Below, piece after piece: positions 15,406 through 23,956 of a stretch of 64,000 bases of DNA. Position numbers and translations under genes: made by a program. The stretch lies in contig CALEYL010000011.1 in NCBI GenBank assembly GCA_937926205.1, forward strand, positions 62,001-126,000, read 5' to 3'. Position 1 is the stretch's first letter. The number at the start of each line of letters is the position of its first letter. Below the pieces are notes generated by a model. It saw only the letters and a list, made by a program, of their open reading frames with translations, had not been told where the DNA came from and searched no databases. The stretch comes from an uncultured Saprospiraceae bacterium (GTDB taxonomy: Bacteria > Bacteroidota > Bacteroidia > Chitinophagales > Saprospiraceae).

Positions 15406-16521
15406 TTAACCAATGGCTTCGTCCAGGCTGGGCATTCTTCCAAAGCGCTTCAGCGTAGCAACATGCGAACGCAAGGCCTGCCAGAAAGTGTCTTTCACCA
15501 TATATGGAATGCCGTATTCTTCGGCAGTCTTTCTGACGATTGACGCAATTTTGGGATAGTGCACATGCGAGATGCCCGGGAAAAGGTGGTGCTCAACCTG
15601 ATAGTTCAGCCCGCCTATGTACCACGACAACCATTTGTTGTCAGGCGAAAAGTTAGCTGTGGTGCGCATTTGATGAATCGCCCAGTCGTTTTCAATAATC
15701 CCGCTTTCGTTTGGAAGCGGATGGTCGGTGCCTTCTACGGTGTGGGCCAGCTGGAAAATCACTGTAATGAGCACGCCTGCTACAAAGTGCATCAGCACAA
15801 AACCGATGAGAACTTCATAAAAAGGAATCCCCAGTATGAAAACCGGCAATACGATCATCGTGAAAAAATAGCCGATTTTGACAAGGCTGATTCGCGTGAT
15901 GATCTCAATGTTTTTCGCTTTGGTATTGTTGTTAACACCGCTTCGGATGTGTTTTACAAACTGGATAAAATCCTTGAATGTCACCCAATACAAGGTTGGG
16001 ATACCATAGAATAAAAAAGCATAGAGCCATTGCAGGCGGTGAACCCGTTTGACCGTCGTGTGGGGCGAAAACCGCAAAAGGGAAAGTTTGTCATCAATGT
16101 CTTCGTCCATATGAACCACATTGGTAAAGGTGTGGTGGAGCACGTTGTGCTGTAGTTTCCAGTTGAACGCAGACGCCCCAAGCAGGTTGGCCATATGGCC
16201 CATGATAAAATTGACACTCCGATTGGAAGAATAAGCTCCGTGATTACCGTCGTGCATAATGCTCATGCCGATTCCGCCGACCCCCAGTGCCATGATGAAC
16301 CACAAAAACAAGCTTATCCATAATGGAGGCTGGAGGCTAAGCAACAAGACAAAAGGAAGCAGGTAAACCAGCAGCAAAACAATGGTCTTCAAGACCATGG
16401 CGCTATTGGCATGTTTGGAAATATTATTTTCCCGGAAATAAGCGTCTACCCGTTTGGTAAGGGTAGGATAGAAGACACTTTTTTCTTTGTTGATGAATTT
16501 TACAGCGTTCTTGCGGTGCAT
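15406..16521 (-). CDS. Membrane fatty-acid desaturase
   Basis: A 371-residue di-iron membrane desaturase that introduces a double bond in acyl chains. The three His boxes are HDGNH (90-94), HNVLHH (125-130) and QVEHH (308-312). The Q in the third box marks the front-end/acyl-lipid group (linoleoyl-CoA desaturase-like) rather than delta-9 acyl-CoA desaturases. Hydrophobic helices lie at about 43-85, 167-185 and 215-260. There is no cytochrome b5 domain, so it needs an external electron donor. It probably adjusts membrane fluidity. The upstream TM2-TPR gene is only 29 bp away on the same strand. Confidence 0.93.
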   Translation of the reverse strand: MHRKNAVKFINKEKSVFYPTLTKRVDAYFRENNISKHANSAMVLKTIVLLLVYLLPFVLLLSLQPPLWISLFLWFIMALGVGGIGMSIMHDGNHGAYSSNRSVNFIMGHMANLLGASAFNWKLQHNVLHHTFTNVVHMDEDIDDKLSLLRFSPHTTVKRVHRLQWLYAFLFYGIPTLYWVTFKDFIQFVKHIRSGVNNNTKAKNIEIITRISLVKIGYFFTMIVLPVFILGIPFYEVLIGFVLMHFVAGVLITVIFQLAHTVEGTDHPLPNESGIIENDWAIHQMRTTANFSPDNKWLSWYIGGLNYQVEHHLFPGISHVHYPKIASIVRKTAEEYGIPYMVKDTFWQALRSHVATLKRFGRMPSLDEAIG

Positions 16522-16550
16522 GATGGTTCTGTTTGCCGGATTTTTGCGGG

Positions 16551-17393
16551 TTAATTTCTCAGCAGTTTTTGCTTTTGTTCTGCGAACTCTTCTTCTGTCA
16601 ATACGCCGAGGTCGCGCAGTTTACCCAATTGGGAAATTTGTTCCAGTAAATCCAATTGTTCGAGCCCGGTTTCCGTTTCCCGGGGCATTTCCAGGGGTTC
16701 GGGCGTTGCCTGAATCGGAGCCGGTTCTTCTTCTGTTATTTCATTTTCTTCAGGCTTGCGGTACCCGTTTTTTACAAAAGCATCATAGCTTTTACGCGAG
16801 CGGATAAAGGCGAGGGCGTCGTGGTCATTGATTTTGGCGGTATCATTAAAACCATAGCCGACTGCGTGATCGAGGTGGAAATAAGCTTTATTTTCATCTT
16901 CCATCAAAGAATAGCAACAGGCAAGGTTGAAATGTACTGCCGGATCTTCAAAACGCAACTTCAGGGCTCTTTCAAAAAGTTCGATGGCATTGTCGTAATC
17001 GTGTGCACGGAAAGCATCTATACCTGCCTTTTTATACTCCATTAAAGTTTCCGGCCCGCGTTTTTTTTGCATTTGCCGGGGTGTTCTTACCGGGGCAGGC
17101 CTTCTCAACGGGGGCGTACCACCACGGATGCCTTGTTCACGATTCAGATACCTGGAATTGTAGCGCTCGTCAAATTCTTCCTGAGGCATCACAAACAACA
17201 GTACGGCATCGATAAAACCCAGCAATGCGGGAAACAGGATTACGGGCGCTCTTTCTTCTACGGTAATTAAAAAGGTAATCATGAACAGGATAAAATGGAC
17301 GACACCCCAGAATCGCTTACCGAGGTAGAATCGATGCACGCCAAAGATTCCAAGAATAAAAGCCAGCGTTGCGGCCACGTACTTGTTCTTCAT
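16551..17393 (-). CDS. TM2-domain, TPR and SHOCT-like fusion protein
   Basis: A 280-residue protein with three recognisable parts. The N-terminal TM2 domain (residues 1-68) has the motif GIFGVHRFYLGKRFWG and two membrane helices. A middle pair of TPR-like helices (about 120-185) includes AIELFERALKLRFEDPAVHFNLACCYSLM. A C-terminal SHOCT-like helix pair (254-280) reads LGKLRDLGVLTEEEFAEQKQKLL. Proline-rich linkers join the parts. TM2 proteins are small membrane proteins of unclear role; the TPR and SHOCT parts suggest protein binding or oligomerisation. It lies upstream of the desaturase gene and may be co-transcribed. Function unknown. Confidence 0.85.
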   Translation of the reverse strand: MKNKYVAATLAFILGIFGVHRFYLGKRFWGVVHFILFMITFLITVEERAPVILFPALLGFIDAVLLFVMPQEEFDERYNSRYLNREQGIRGGTPPLRRPAPVRTPRQMQKKRGPETLMEYKKAGIDAFRAHDYDNAIELFERALKLRFEDPAVHFNLACCYSLMEDENKAYFHLDHAVGYGFNDTAKINDHDALAFIRSRKSYDAFVKNGYRKPEENEITEEEPAPIQATPEPLEMPRETETGLEQLDLLEQISQLGKLRDLGVLTEEEFAEQKQKLLRN

Positions 17394-17524
17394 ATTATAT
17401 TAAGGTGTCTTTTGCTGAGGTTTGCTGGTGTAAGAGCTTGCAAATATAACGTTTCATAAATTTTTTGACAAATTGGATAGACCAATGGCGCTTTGCAGGG
17501 GTTATGGCGCACTTGTTGAAAGAC

Positions 17525-18367
17525 CTACGGTGTTTTTTCGGTCAATCCTGCCAATTCTTTTTTGACCAGTTCTGTATTGTCCCGATGAAATTGCTCTTGC
17601 CCTTTCCGGAAATGGTATTGTTTCCAAAGGGCTTCTTCATCGAACGGCAAATTGCTTTGCAGGGATGCTCTTAACCTGTGAATGTAGGCGATAGCATCTG
17701 CTTTTCTTTGAGCCATTTCTTTTATCGAATCTGTTACAGATCCATGCCCGGGAATGAGCAGGGTAGGTTGGTGCTGCTCCATGATGTCTGCTGCCAGATG
17801 AAGGGTTTTTTCATAATCGATGCTGCTGTGATAGATGAACGGAAATTCAACGTCCGAGAGATAGTCACCGGCAATCCAGACGCAATGTTCCCCCCATCTG
17901 ACCAAGGAAAAAAGGCCGTCATTGTTGTGTCCGGGAGCAGGGTAGAAAAGCAGTTCCGTCGTCCCGGACTTCAGGGTCTGCCCATGTTGCCGCACGACCA
18001 GGTCGACGGGTGGATAAATGGCCGGGTAATCGCGTTCAACGTAATAGGCCTCATCCCATTTTTTGACCTGCTCGATGGCGGCTGTCTGGTCGGTTTGTAT
18101 GGCAAAGGCCTCAGACGCGATGGTTTTGGCATCCATAAAAGCGCCATAACCAATAATGTGGTCGTAGTCGGAGTGGGTAAACAGCAACCACAGCGGGCGG
18201 TTATTCCGGATAGCGTCTACGTAATGACGGATGTGCATGACTTCCTCCGGCAACCAATTGGGATCGACAATCAGAATCAGGTCCGGCGTTTCCAGCACGG
18301 TGGAAGTCGTTTTAAACAATGCGCTTTCAAATACCCGAATGCCTGGGGCATCGTACTGGATTTTCAT
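17525..18367 (-). CDS. MBL-fold metallo-hydrolase
   Basis: A 280-residue metallo-beta-lactamase-fold hydrolase. The zinc-binding motif appears as THSDYDH (HxxxDH type), with further metal ligands in PGHNND and in LLIPGHGSV. A long C-terminal helical tail (about 225-280) follows. There is no signal peptide, so it acts in the cytoplasm. Members hydrolyse thioesters, lactones, phosphodiesters or other bonds, and the sequence does not tell which. Its start is nine bases after the stop of the TonB-domain gene (18377-18823), so the two form an operon read leftward. Confidence 0.88.
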   Translation of the reverse strand: MKIQYDAPGIRVFESALFKTTSTVLETPDLILIVDPNWLPEEVMHIRHYVDAIRNNRPLWLLFTHSDYDHIIGYGAFMDAKTIASEAFAIQTDQTAAIEQVKKWDEAYYVERDYPAIYPPVDLVVRQHGQTLKSGTTELLFYPAPGHNNDGLFSLVRWGEHCVWIAGDYLSDVEFPFIYHSSIDYEKTLHLAADIMEQHQPTLLIPGHGSVTDSIKEMAQRKADAIAYIHRLRASLQSNLPFDEEALWKQYHFRKGQEQFHRDNTELVKKELAGLTEKTP

Positions 18368-18376
18368 AAACAGAAG

Positions 18377-18823
18377 CTAAAGGTTGATTGTAAACTGATA
18401 AGAGGTAGCGCCTTGCTGGCCTTCTTTTTTTTCAGCGGCTTCCGACACCTTATATATATATTGAAAACCAGGAGCAGGTTCCACTGGCTGCGGGTTTGTT
18501 TTGGGAAGCCTGAAATGGATCTGAATGCGTTTGTGAAACAACACACGGAGCCCTCGATGTTTGGCAACGCTAAACTTTAAAAGCTTTACAACCCGCATGG
18601 CTTCTTCGTCCAATCCATGGCCAATGCCGCCGATCACACGGGCGTCAACGACGTCGCCTTTGTAGTTGATGTCGTATTCAACATGGACCGTTCCTTCTAT
18701 TTGGTTTGACCGGGCAGATTCCGGGTATTGCAGGTTTTGGCTGATGAATGCACGCAAGGCCTTGTCGCCGCCATCGTATACCGGTTTGTGGATGAAATGT
18801 TTGTCTTTTTTCTTATGGTCCAT
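18377..18823 (-). CDS. TonB C-terminal domain protein without a membrane anchor
   Basis: A 148-residue protein with a TonB-like C-terminal fold at about 20-105: LQYPESARSNQIEGTVHVEYDINYKGDVVDARVIGGIGHGLDEEAMRVVKLL is the standard family pattern, here split by position only. Classical TonB proteins begin with a membrane helix that contacts ExbB/ExbD. Here the protein starts directly with MDHKKKDKHFIHKP, has no hydrophobic segment and no signal peptide. It ends with a Pro- and Gln-containing extension after the domain. It forms an operon with the downstream MBL hydrolase. Energy transduction is unlikely without an anchor; a soluble partner-binding role is a guess. Confidence 0.8.
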   Translation of the reverse strand: MDHKKKDKHFIHKPVYDGGDKALRAFISQNLQYPESARSNQIEGTVHVEYDINYKGDVVDARVIGGIGHGLDEEAMRVVKLLKFSVAKHRGLRVLFHKRIQIHFRLPKTNPQPVEPAPGFQYIYKVSEAAEKKEGQQGATSYQFTINL

Positions 18824-19025
18824 ATGCCAACTGAATTTTAAAAAGCAGCATTTTAAAAGGGGAGATCATTGACTTTTTCGTTCTATTGTTATAATATTGG
18901 GGAGTATTGCAGCGTCTGAACAATATGGGGTAATGATAGTCCTGTTTCAGTCATAACCCGGGCGCAGGTCAATGTTTTTGACCTGGCTGTAAGTCGATCG
19001 CTTTTTCAAAGATACACTATTGAGG

Positions 19026-19934
19026 ATGAAGGAAGCATTGTTTTTGCAGTATTTAGAATTTGAAAAACGATATTCTCCGCATACATTAACGGCCTATCGA
19101 AGTGACCTGAATCACTTTTTAACCTATTTGTCACAAAACTATGAACTTAGTATTGCCGGCGATGTCGCCTCCATGCACATCCGATCCTGGATGGTTGCCC
19201 TGGTGGAAGAGGGGCTTTCATCGCGGTCAATACAGCGCAAGTTGTCAACTCTGAAAACCTACTTCCGCTTTTTATTAAAAAGAAACTACATCACCACCAA
19301 TCCGATGTTGAAGGTGACGACACCCAAAGCAGGTAAGCGTCTCCCCGTATCTGTCGGGGCTGCGGATATCAACAGGCTGCTGGACCAACTGGAACTTCAG
19401 GAACCTGGTTTTGAATCCAGCCGCGACCGCATCATCATCGAATTGTTGTATGCAACGGGACTACGACGGTCCGAGTTGCTTGGGTTGACCTGGGATCGCA
19501 TAGATTTTGGACAAAACCGGCTGAAAATTCTTGGTAAAGGCGGTAAAGAACGTTTCGCCCCTTTCGGGGAAAAACTGCGCCTGCGGCTGATGTCGTACCG
19601 CGAGACCAGCCGTTTGAAATTCCCGGATCATCATCGTTTTGTTATTCTTGACGATAAAGGGAACACTCCGGATCCAAAATGGTTATACAATAAGGTGAAG
19701 CGCTATCTTTCCGGGGTATCGACGATCGAGCAACGCAGTCCGCACGTATTGCGGCATTCGTTCGCCACGCACCTGTCTGATAACGGAGCCGATCTGAATG
19801 CCATCAAGGAATTGTTGGGGCACGCCAGTTTGGCCGCCACCCAGATTTACATGCACAACTCCATTGAAAAATTAAAAAGAGTCTATGAAAAAGCGCACCC
19901 CAAAGCCAGATCAGAGGACCCTCCAATCACCTAA
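19026..19934 (+). CDS. xerC: Tyrosine recombinase XerC/XerD family
   Basis: A 302-residue tyrosine recombinase, of the size and layout of XerC/XerD: an N-terminal SAM-like core-binding domain (1-85) and a C-terminal catalytic domain. The catalytic residues are Arg in ATGLRRSELLGL, Lys in the beta-hairpin KGGKERF, the block HVLRHSFATHL with His and Arg, His in LLGHASL, and the nucleophile Tyr in ATQIYMHN. Its role would be to resolve chromosome dimers at dif with a partner. The ATG at 19026 fits better than the TTG six bases upstream. The gene precedes the hibernation-factor gene by 64 bp, an arrangement common in Bacteroidota. No phage or integron genes surround it. Assignment to XerC rather than XerD is uncertain. 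Confidence 0.9.
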   Translation: MKEALFLQYLEFEKRYSPHTLTAYRSDLNHFLTYLSQNYELSIAGDVASMHIRSWMVALVEEGLSSRSIQRKLSTLKTYFRFLLKRNYITTNPMLKVTTPKAGKRLPVSVGAADINRLLDQLELQEPGFESSRDRIIIELLYATGLRRSELLGLTWDRIDFGQNRLKILGKGGKERFAPFGEKLRLRLMSYRETSRLKFPDHHRFVILDDKGNTPDPKWLYNKVKRYLSGVSTIEQRSPHVLRHSFATHLSDNGADLNAIKELLGHASLAATQIYMHNSIEKLKRVYEKAHPKARSEDPPIT

Positions 19935-19998
19935 TAAGCGCGTATACACAGGAAAAGCGCGCGGAGTCTATATTTATTAACCGTAAAAAAGTGGTCTT

Positions 19999-20304
19999 AT
20001 GAGAGTATTCACAGAAGCTGTTCAGTTTAAGGCAGACAAGAAGCTGATTGATTTCATTGAGAAGAAGTTGGTTAAAATGGATCAGTATTTTGACCGGATT
20101 ATTGAAGCCCATGTGGTTCTAAAGCTCGAAAATGCCGGACAGGTAAAAGATAAAATTGCAGAAGTACGCCTAAACGTACCCGGCGATATCATCATTGCAA
20201 AAGAAACAAGTAAAACTTTTGAGGCCTCCATTGATCTAGCTCTGGATGCACTTAAAAAGCAATTGATCAAATACAAAGAAAAGACCAAAGTTGCTAGTGA
20301 ATAG
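19999..20304 (+). CDS. hpf: Ribosome hibernation-promoting factor (short HPF/RaiA)
   Basis: A 101-residue protein that binds the 30S decoding region and silences ribosomes in stationary phase. It has the beta-alpha-beta-beta-beta-alpha fold of the family, with the basic second helix ending in ALDALKKQLIKYKEKTKVASE. The length matches short HPF/YfiA, without the dimerisation domain of long HPF. It follows xerC and ends at a strong terminator (20345-20388). Confidence 0.93.
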   Translation: MRVFTEAVQFKADKKLIDFIEKKLVKMDQYFDRIIEAHVVLKLENAGQVKDKIAEVRLNVPGDIIIAKETSKTFEASIDLALDALKKQLIKYKEKTKVASE

Positions 20305-20344
20305 TCTCTGAGCGGATATTGATTCCCGTATCACTAACAAACTG

Positions 20345-20395
20345 AGAGCGCCTGCCATCAATTTTTTCAAAAAAATGGCAGGCGCTCTTTTATTT
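20345..20395 (+). terminator. Intrinsic terminator of the hpf gene
   Basis: A 14-bp perfect stem (20345-20358 with 20375-20388, arms AGAGCGCCTGCCAT/ATGGCAGGCGCTCT) followed by TTTATTTT. The gene-free stretch 20305-20627 otherwise holds the promoter of the tRNA-tuf operon. Confidence 0.92.
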
Positions 20396-20523
20396 TCATG
20401 GAATCATTTAAAAAAAGATAGGGTTATAGCTGCGAAACCATTACATTTGCGGCCCGAATGGGGGAGGATGAAACAAAAGCAAGAAAAAAAATTACGAACA
20501 TTTTTTATTTTGTAGCAAAGTCA

Positions 20524-20531
20524 TATCTTTG
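20524..20531 (+). promoter_or_regulatory. -7 box of the tRNA-tuf operon promoter
   Basis: TATCTTTG is a perfect match to the Bacteroidota -7 element and lies about 100 bp before tRNA-Thr. A well-spaced TTG -33 box is not obvious; upstream DNA is A/T tract-rich (20481-20511), which may act as an UP-like element for a strongly expressed operon. Confidence 0.5.
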
Positions 20532-20627
20532 CAATCGCTTTTGAGAAAATGATCTCAAAAATGGCTCCAACACTTGAATTTCAAGCATTTTGGCATATCC
20601 GGACGCTCTGATACCAGTGCTTCTGAT

Positions 20628-20700
20628 GCCAGCGTAGCTCAGTTGGTAGAGCAGCTGATTTGTAATCAGCTGGTCGGGGGTTCGAGTCCCTCCGCTGGCT
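20628..20700 (+). tRNA. tRNA-Thr (anticodon TGT)
   Basis: A 73-nt tRNA with acceptor GCCAGCG/CGCTGGC and discriminator T. The anticodon loop TTTGTAA between GCTGA and TCAGC gives TGT, reading ACA. First gene of the tRNA-tuf cluster. Confidence 0.97.
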
Positions 20701-20754
20701 CTTTTTAGCCTTAATAGCAAGTTTGAATTCTTTTGGGCCAATTGAAATTTCACC

Positions 20755-20837
20755 GGGGGTGCGCCGAAGTAGGAGAGTCGGGGCAGACTGTAAATCTGTT
20801 GCTTTTAGCTGAATAGGTTCGAATCCTATCACCCCCA
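20755..20837 (+). tRNA. tRNA-Tyr (anticodon GTA)
   Basis: An 83-nt class II tRNA with acceptor GGGGGTG/CACCCCC and discriminator A. The anticodon loop CTGTAAA gives GTA. The long variable arm and the T loop GGTTCGAATCC are intact. Confidence 0.96.
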
Positions 20838-20847
20838 CATTTTTGAT

Positions 20848-20920
20848 GCGGAAGTAGCTCAGTTGGTAGAGCATCAGCCTTCCAAGCTGAGGGTCGCGGG
20901 TTCGAGCCTCGTCTTCCGCT
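20848..20920 (+). tRNA. tRNA-Gly (anticodon TCC)
   Basis: A 73-nt tRNA with acceptor GCGGAAG/CTTCCGC and discriminator T. The anticodon loop CTTCCAA gives TCC. It begins ten bases after tRNA-Tyr. Confidence 0.97.
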
Positions 20921-21013
20921 CTAAGGCGAAAGCGGGCTAGTATCCCTCATGGGTTACTGCCTGCTTTCCGTTATGAAAAAACAGGGTATCCTGTTGTTTT
21001 TAAATACGAATGC

Positions 21014-21085
<72 letters not shown>

Positions 21086-21142
21086 CCATGCGTCAATACT
21101 TTTTTAATCAATCACTTAAACTTACGTCAAAAATCATTATCG

Positions 21143-22339
21143 ATGGCTAAGGACACTTTTAAAAGGGATAAACCGCACGTAAACGTAGGTACAATTGGCC
21201 ACGTTGACCACGGTAAGACTACGCTAACGGCGGCTATCACTTACGTTCTCGCTAGCAAAGGCCTTGCGGCTAAGAAGGATTACGACTCTATTGACGCCGC
21301 ACCGGAAGAGAAAGAAAGAGGTATCACCATTAATACAGCGCACGTTGAGTACGCGACGGATGCCCGTCACTACGCACACGTTGACTGTCCGGGTCACGCC
21401 GACTATGTAAAGAACATGGTAACGGGTGCTGCTCAGATGGACGGCGCTATCCTTGTAGTTGCTGCTACGGATGGCCCTATGCCTCAAACACGCGAGCACA
21501 TCCTGCTTGCTCGTCAGGTAGGCGTTCCCAACATTGTTGTTTTCATGAACAAAGTTGACCTGGTAGACGACCCTGAAATGTTGGAACTGGTAGAAATGGA
21601 AGTTCGCGAACTTCTGAGCCAGTACAAATATGATGGCGACAATGCTGCTGTCATCCAGGGTTCCGCACTCAAGGCGCTTGAAGGCAAACCTGAAGGAATC
21701 AAAGCAATCGAAGAGTTGATGGATGCTGTTGACTCGCAAATTCCGACGCCGGAACGCGCTGTTGACAAAGACTTCCTGATGCCGATCGAAGACGTATTCA
21801 CGATCACAGGTCGTGGTACGGTTGCTACAGGTCGTATTGAGCGTGGTGTGATCAACGTTGGCGATCCTGTTGAAATCATTGGCATGATGAAGGAAGGCGA
21901 AAAGCCGCTGACTTCTACGATCACAGGTGTGGAAATGTTCCGCAAACTGCTTGATCGTGGTGAAGCTGGTGATAACGCTGGTCTGCTGCTTCGCGGTATC
22001 GAGAAAGACGCGATTCGTCGTGGTATGATCATCTGCAAGCCAAAATCAGTAACGCCACACAAACACTTTAAGTGTGAAGTGTACGTTCTTGGTAAAGATG
22101 AAGGTGGCCGTCACACGCCGTTCTTCGATGGCTACCGCCCACAGTTCTATTTCCGTACCACAGACGTTACGGGTGACGTGAAGCTTCCTGCAGGTGTAGA
22201 AATGGTAATGCCAGGCGATAACCTGACACTGGAAGTGAAACTGCTGAACACCATTGCTATGGAAAAAGGTCTTCGCTTCGCTATCCGTGAAGGTGGCCGT
22301 ACCGTAGGTGCAGGTCAGGTAACTGAGATTTTGGATTAA
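21143..22339 (+). CDS. tuf: Elongation factor Tu
   Basis: A 398-residue translational GTPase that delivers aminoacyl-tRNA to the ribosome. The start at 21143 gives MAKDTFKRDKPHVNVGTIGH; the frame is open upstream through tRNA-Thr but that is not coding. GTP-binding motifs are GHVDHGKT (G1), the switch region RGITIN (G2), DCPGHADY (G3), NKVD (G4) and GSAL (G5). Domains 2 and 3 are complete and end TEILD. Codon use shifts to strongly biased, highly expressed type. It is embedded in a tRNA cluster (Thr-Tyr-Gly-Thr upstream, Trp downstream), a conserved arrangement in Bacteroidota. Confidence 0.98.
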   Translation: MAKDTFKRDKPHVNVGTIGHVDHGKTTLTAAITYVLASKGLAAKKDYDSIDAAPEEKERGITINTAHVEYATDARHYAHVDCPGHADYVKNMVTGAAQMDGAILVVAATDGPMPQTREHILLARQVGVPNIVVFMNKVDLVDDPEMLELVEMEVRELLSQYKYDGDNAAVIQGSALKALEGKPEGIKAIEELMDAVDSQIPTPERAVDKDFLMPIEDVFTITGRGTVATGRIERGVINVGDPVEIIGMMKEGEKPLTSTITGVEMFRKLLDRGEAGDNAGLLLRGIEKDAIRRGMIICKPKSVTPHKHFKCEVYVLGKDEGGRHTPFFDGYRPQFYFRTTDVTGDVKLPAGVEMVMPGDNLTLEVKLLNTIAMEKGLRFAIREGGRTVGAGQVTEILD

Positions 22340-22386
22340 TTGTATAAACGGGCTTGAGCTGCAATTTTTGTAGCTAAGTTCGGACT

Positions 22387-22435
22387 TGCGAAAAATTGAG
22401 CATCTGCCCGAAAAGTAGATGCTCGATTTTTCGCA
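22387..22435 (+). terminator. Long hairpin between tuf and tRNA-Trp
   Basis: Arms TGCGAAAAATTGAGCATCT and AGATGCTCGATTTTTCGCA pair with one mismatch around an 11-base loop. A T tract lies inside the 3' arm and not after it, so it may be a weak terminator or a processing site that separates tuf mRNA from tRNA-Trp and secE, which begins four bases later. Confidence 0.6.
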
Positions 22436-22438
22436 TAA

Positions 22439-22511
22439 ACGGGCGTAGCTCAATTGGTAGAGCGACGGTCTCCAAAACCGTAGGCTGCGGGTTCAATTCC
22501 TGCCGCCCGTG
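22439..22511 (+). tRNA. tRNA-Trp (anticodon CCA)
   Basis: A 73-nt tRNA with acceptor ACGGGCG/CGCCCGT and discriminator G. The anticodon loop CTCCAAA between ACGGT and ACCGT gives CCA. It lies between tuf and secE. Confidence 0.97.
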
Positions 22512-22544
22512 CATCATAACTTATAAATTGCCAATAGGCAAGCG

Positions 22545-22733
22545 ATGGAAAAAATTAAACTTTACTTGCAGGAAAGCTACAACGAGTTGATGCACAAGGT
22601 AACTTGGCCTACTTGGGCTAACCTTCAGAGTAGCACAATTGTTGTGCTGGTTGCTTCACTCATTCTTGCCTTGATCATTTTGGGCATGGACGCGATTGCC
22701 CAATTGTTTACCAGGTTTATTTACCCTAATTAA
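22545..22733 (+). CDS. secE: Preprotein translocase subunit SecE
   Basis: A 62-residue protein with one C-terminal membrane helix (about 32-55) preceded by the conserved amphipathic segment YNELMHKVTWPTWANLQSSTIVV, as in single-span SecE. It clamps SecY in the inner membrane translocon. The position between tRNA-Trp and nusG is the standard bacterial one. Confidence 0.96.
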   Translation: MEKIKLYLQESYNELMHKVTWPTWANLQSSTIVVLVASLILALIILGMDAIAQLFTRFIYPN

Positions 22734-22770
22734 TTATGCAGGGGTAACCTTGCAATAATTCGCCGAAGCG

Positions 22771-23325
22771 ATGTCTGAAGAAAGCACTAACCGGTGGTAT
22801 TCCCTCCGGGTCATCAGTGGGAAAGAACGAAAAATCAAAGAACGCATTGATTTGGAAATTCAACGTGCAAACTGGGAGGAGTTCATCACCCAGGTACTCG
22901 TTCCTACTGAAAAAGTTTACAAGATTCGCAACGGGAAAAAAGTAATTTCTGAACGCAACATCCTCCCGGGCTATATACTGGTTGAAGCAAATCCGGAGCG
23001 TTTTTCTCCCGAAATGGTTCAGGTCATCGCCAATATCCCCAATGTTATTCACTTTCTTGGGAAAGACCAGCCTACTCCGATGCGTACAGCTGACGCCAAT
23101 CGCTTACTGGGTAAAGTCGATGAAAGTCAGGATTCCGCTGAAGCATTGATTGAGCCATTCATCGTGGGTGAAACCGTGAAGATTATCGATGGTCCTTTCA
23201 GTGAGTTCATCGGGGATATTCAGGAAGTGAATGAAGAGAAAAAGAAATTGAAAGTAATCGTCAAGATATTTGGGCGCGGAACAGAAGTAGAGTTGAACTT
23301 CATGCAAGTTGAAAAGCAGTCTTAA
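22771..23325 (+). CDS. nusG: Transcription termination/antitermination factor NusG
   Basis: A 184-residue NusG with an N-terminal NGN domain (RWYSLRVISGKERKIKERI start, PGYILVEA block) that binds the RNA polymerase clamp, and a C-terminal KOW domain (about 130-184, GETVKIIDGPFSEFIGDIQEVN) that contacts S10 or Rho. It promotes processive elongation. It follows secE by 37 bp and precedes the ribosomal protein genes. Confidence 0.97.
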   Translation: MSEESTNRWYSLRVISGKERKIKERIDLEIQRANWEEFITQVLVPTEKVYKIRNGKKVISERNILPGYILVEANPERFSPEMVQVIANIPNVIHFLGKDQPTPMRTADANRLLGKVDESQDSAEALIEPFIVGETVKIIDGPFSEFIGDIQEVNEEKKKLKVIVKIFGRGTEVELNFMQVEKQS

Positions 23326-23421
23326 TTGCAGGATTTAGTTCTCTGGCCGGTTTTTACCGCGCTATCGGTTTGGAGAAGCTTCCCTAAGTCACACAAAAAG
23401 ACTGAGTAAATCGAATTTAAA

Positions 23422-23880
23422 ATGGCTAAGGAAATAGAAACCTATGTCAAACTCCAGGTAAAGGGTGGCGCTGCAAACCCTTCCCCTCCAATCGGCCCTG
23501 CATTGGGTTCTAAAGGGGTAAACATCATGGAGTTTTGTAAGCGCTTCAATGCGCTGACACAGGAAAAACCCGGTAAAATTCTGCCGGTGTTGATAACGGT
23601 GTATAAGGATAAGTCTTTTGACTTTGTAATTAAAACGCCGCCTGCTTCCATTCAATTACTGGAAGCTGCCAAAATCAAGGCAGGATCCAACGAACCTAAC
23701 CGCAAAAAAGTGGGATCGGTAAATTGGGATCAGGTGCGTGCCATTGCAGAAGATAAGATGCCCGACCTCAATGCGTTCACGATCGAATCTGCCATGAAAA
23801 TGGTAGCTGGTACCGCGCGCAGCATGGGGGTTACGATTTCCGGCACACCTCCCTGGGGCAGCCCGGAGGAAGAAAATTAA
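23422..23880 (+). CDS. rplK: 50S ribosomal protein L11
   Basis: A 152-residue L11, a component of the GTPase-associated centre. The family pattern VKLQVKGGAANPSPPIGPAL at the N-terminus and the C-terminal 23S-binding domain ending in AGTARSMG are clear. It begins 96 bp after nusG. Confidence 0.98.
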   Translation: MAKEIETYVKLQVKGGAANPSPPIGPALGSKGVNIMEFCKRFNALTQEKPGKILPVLITVYKDKSFDFVIKTPPASIQLLEAAKIKAGSNEPNRKKVGSVNWDQVRAIAEDKMPDLNAFTIESAMKMVAGTARSMGVTISGTPPWGSPEEEN

Positions 23881-23956
23881 TTAACAGCAGGGAGTTCGCT
23901 GCAATTCCGGTCTCCTACCGGTGTGGGCGAATGCTATCACCTCACAATTTTGAATT

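Noticed and set aside
19026..19934. Tyrosine recombinase as a sign of a mobile island
   Set aside because: Size, layout and position before hpf match housekeeping XerC/XerD; no cargo, att sites or phage genes are near.
22387..22435. Riboswitch between tuf and tRNA-Trp
   Set aside because: The region is one simple long hairpin without a ligand-type fold, and it is followed by a tRNA rather than a regulated gene.
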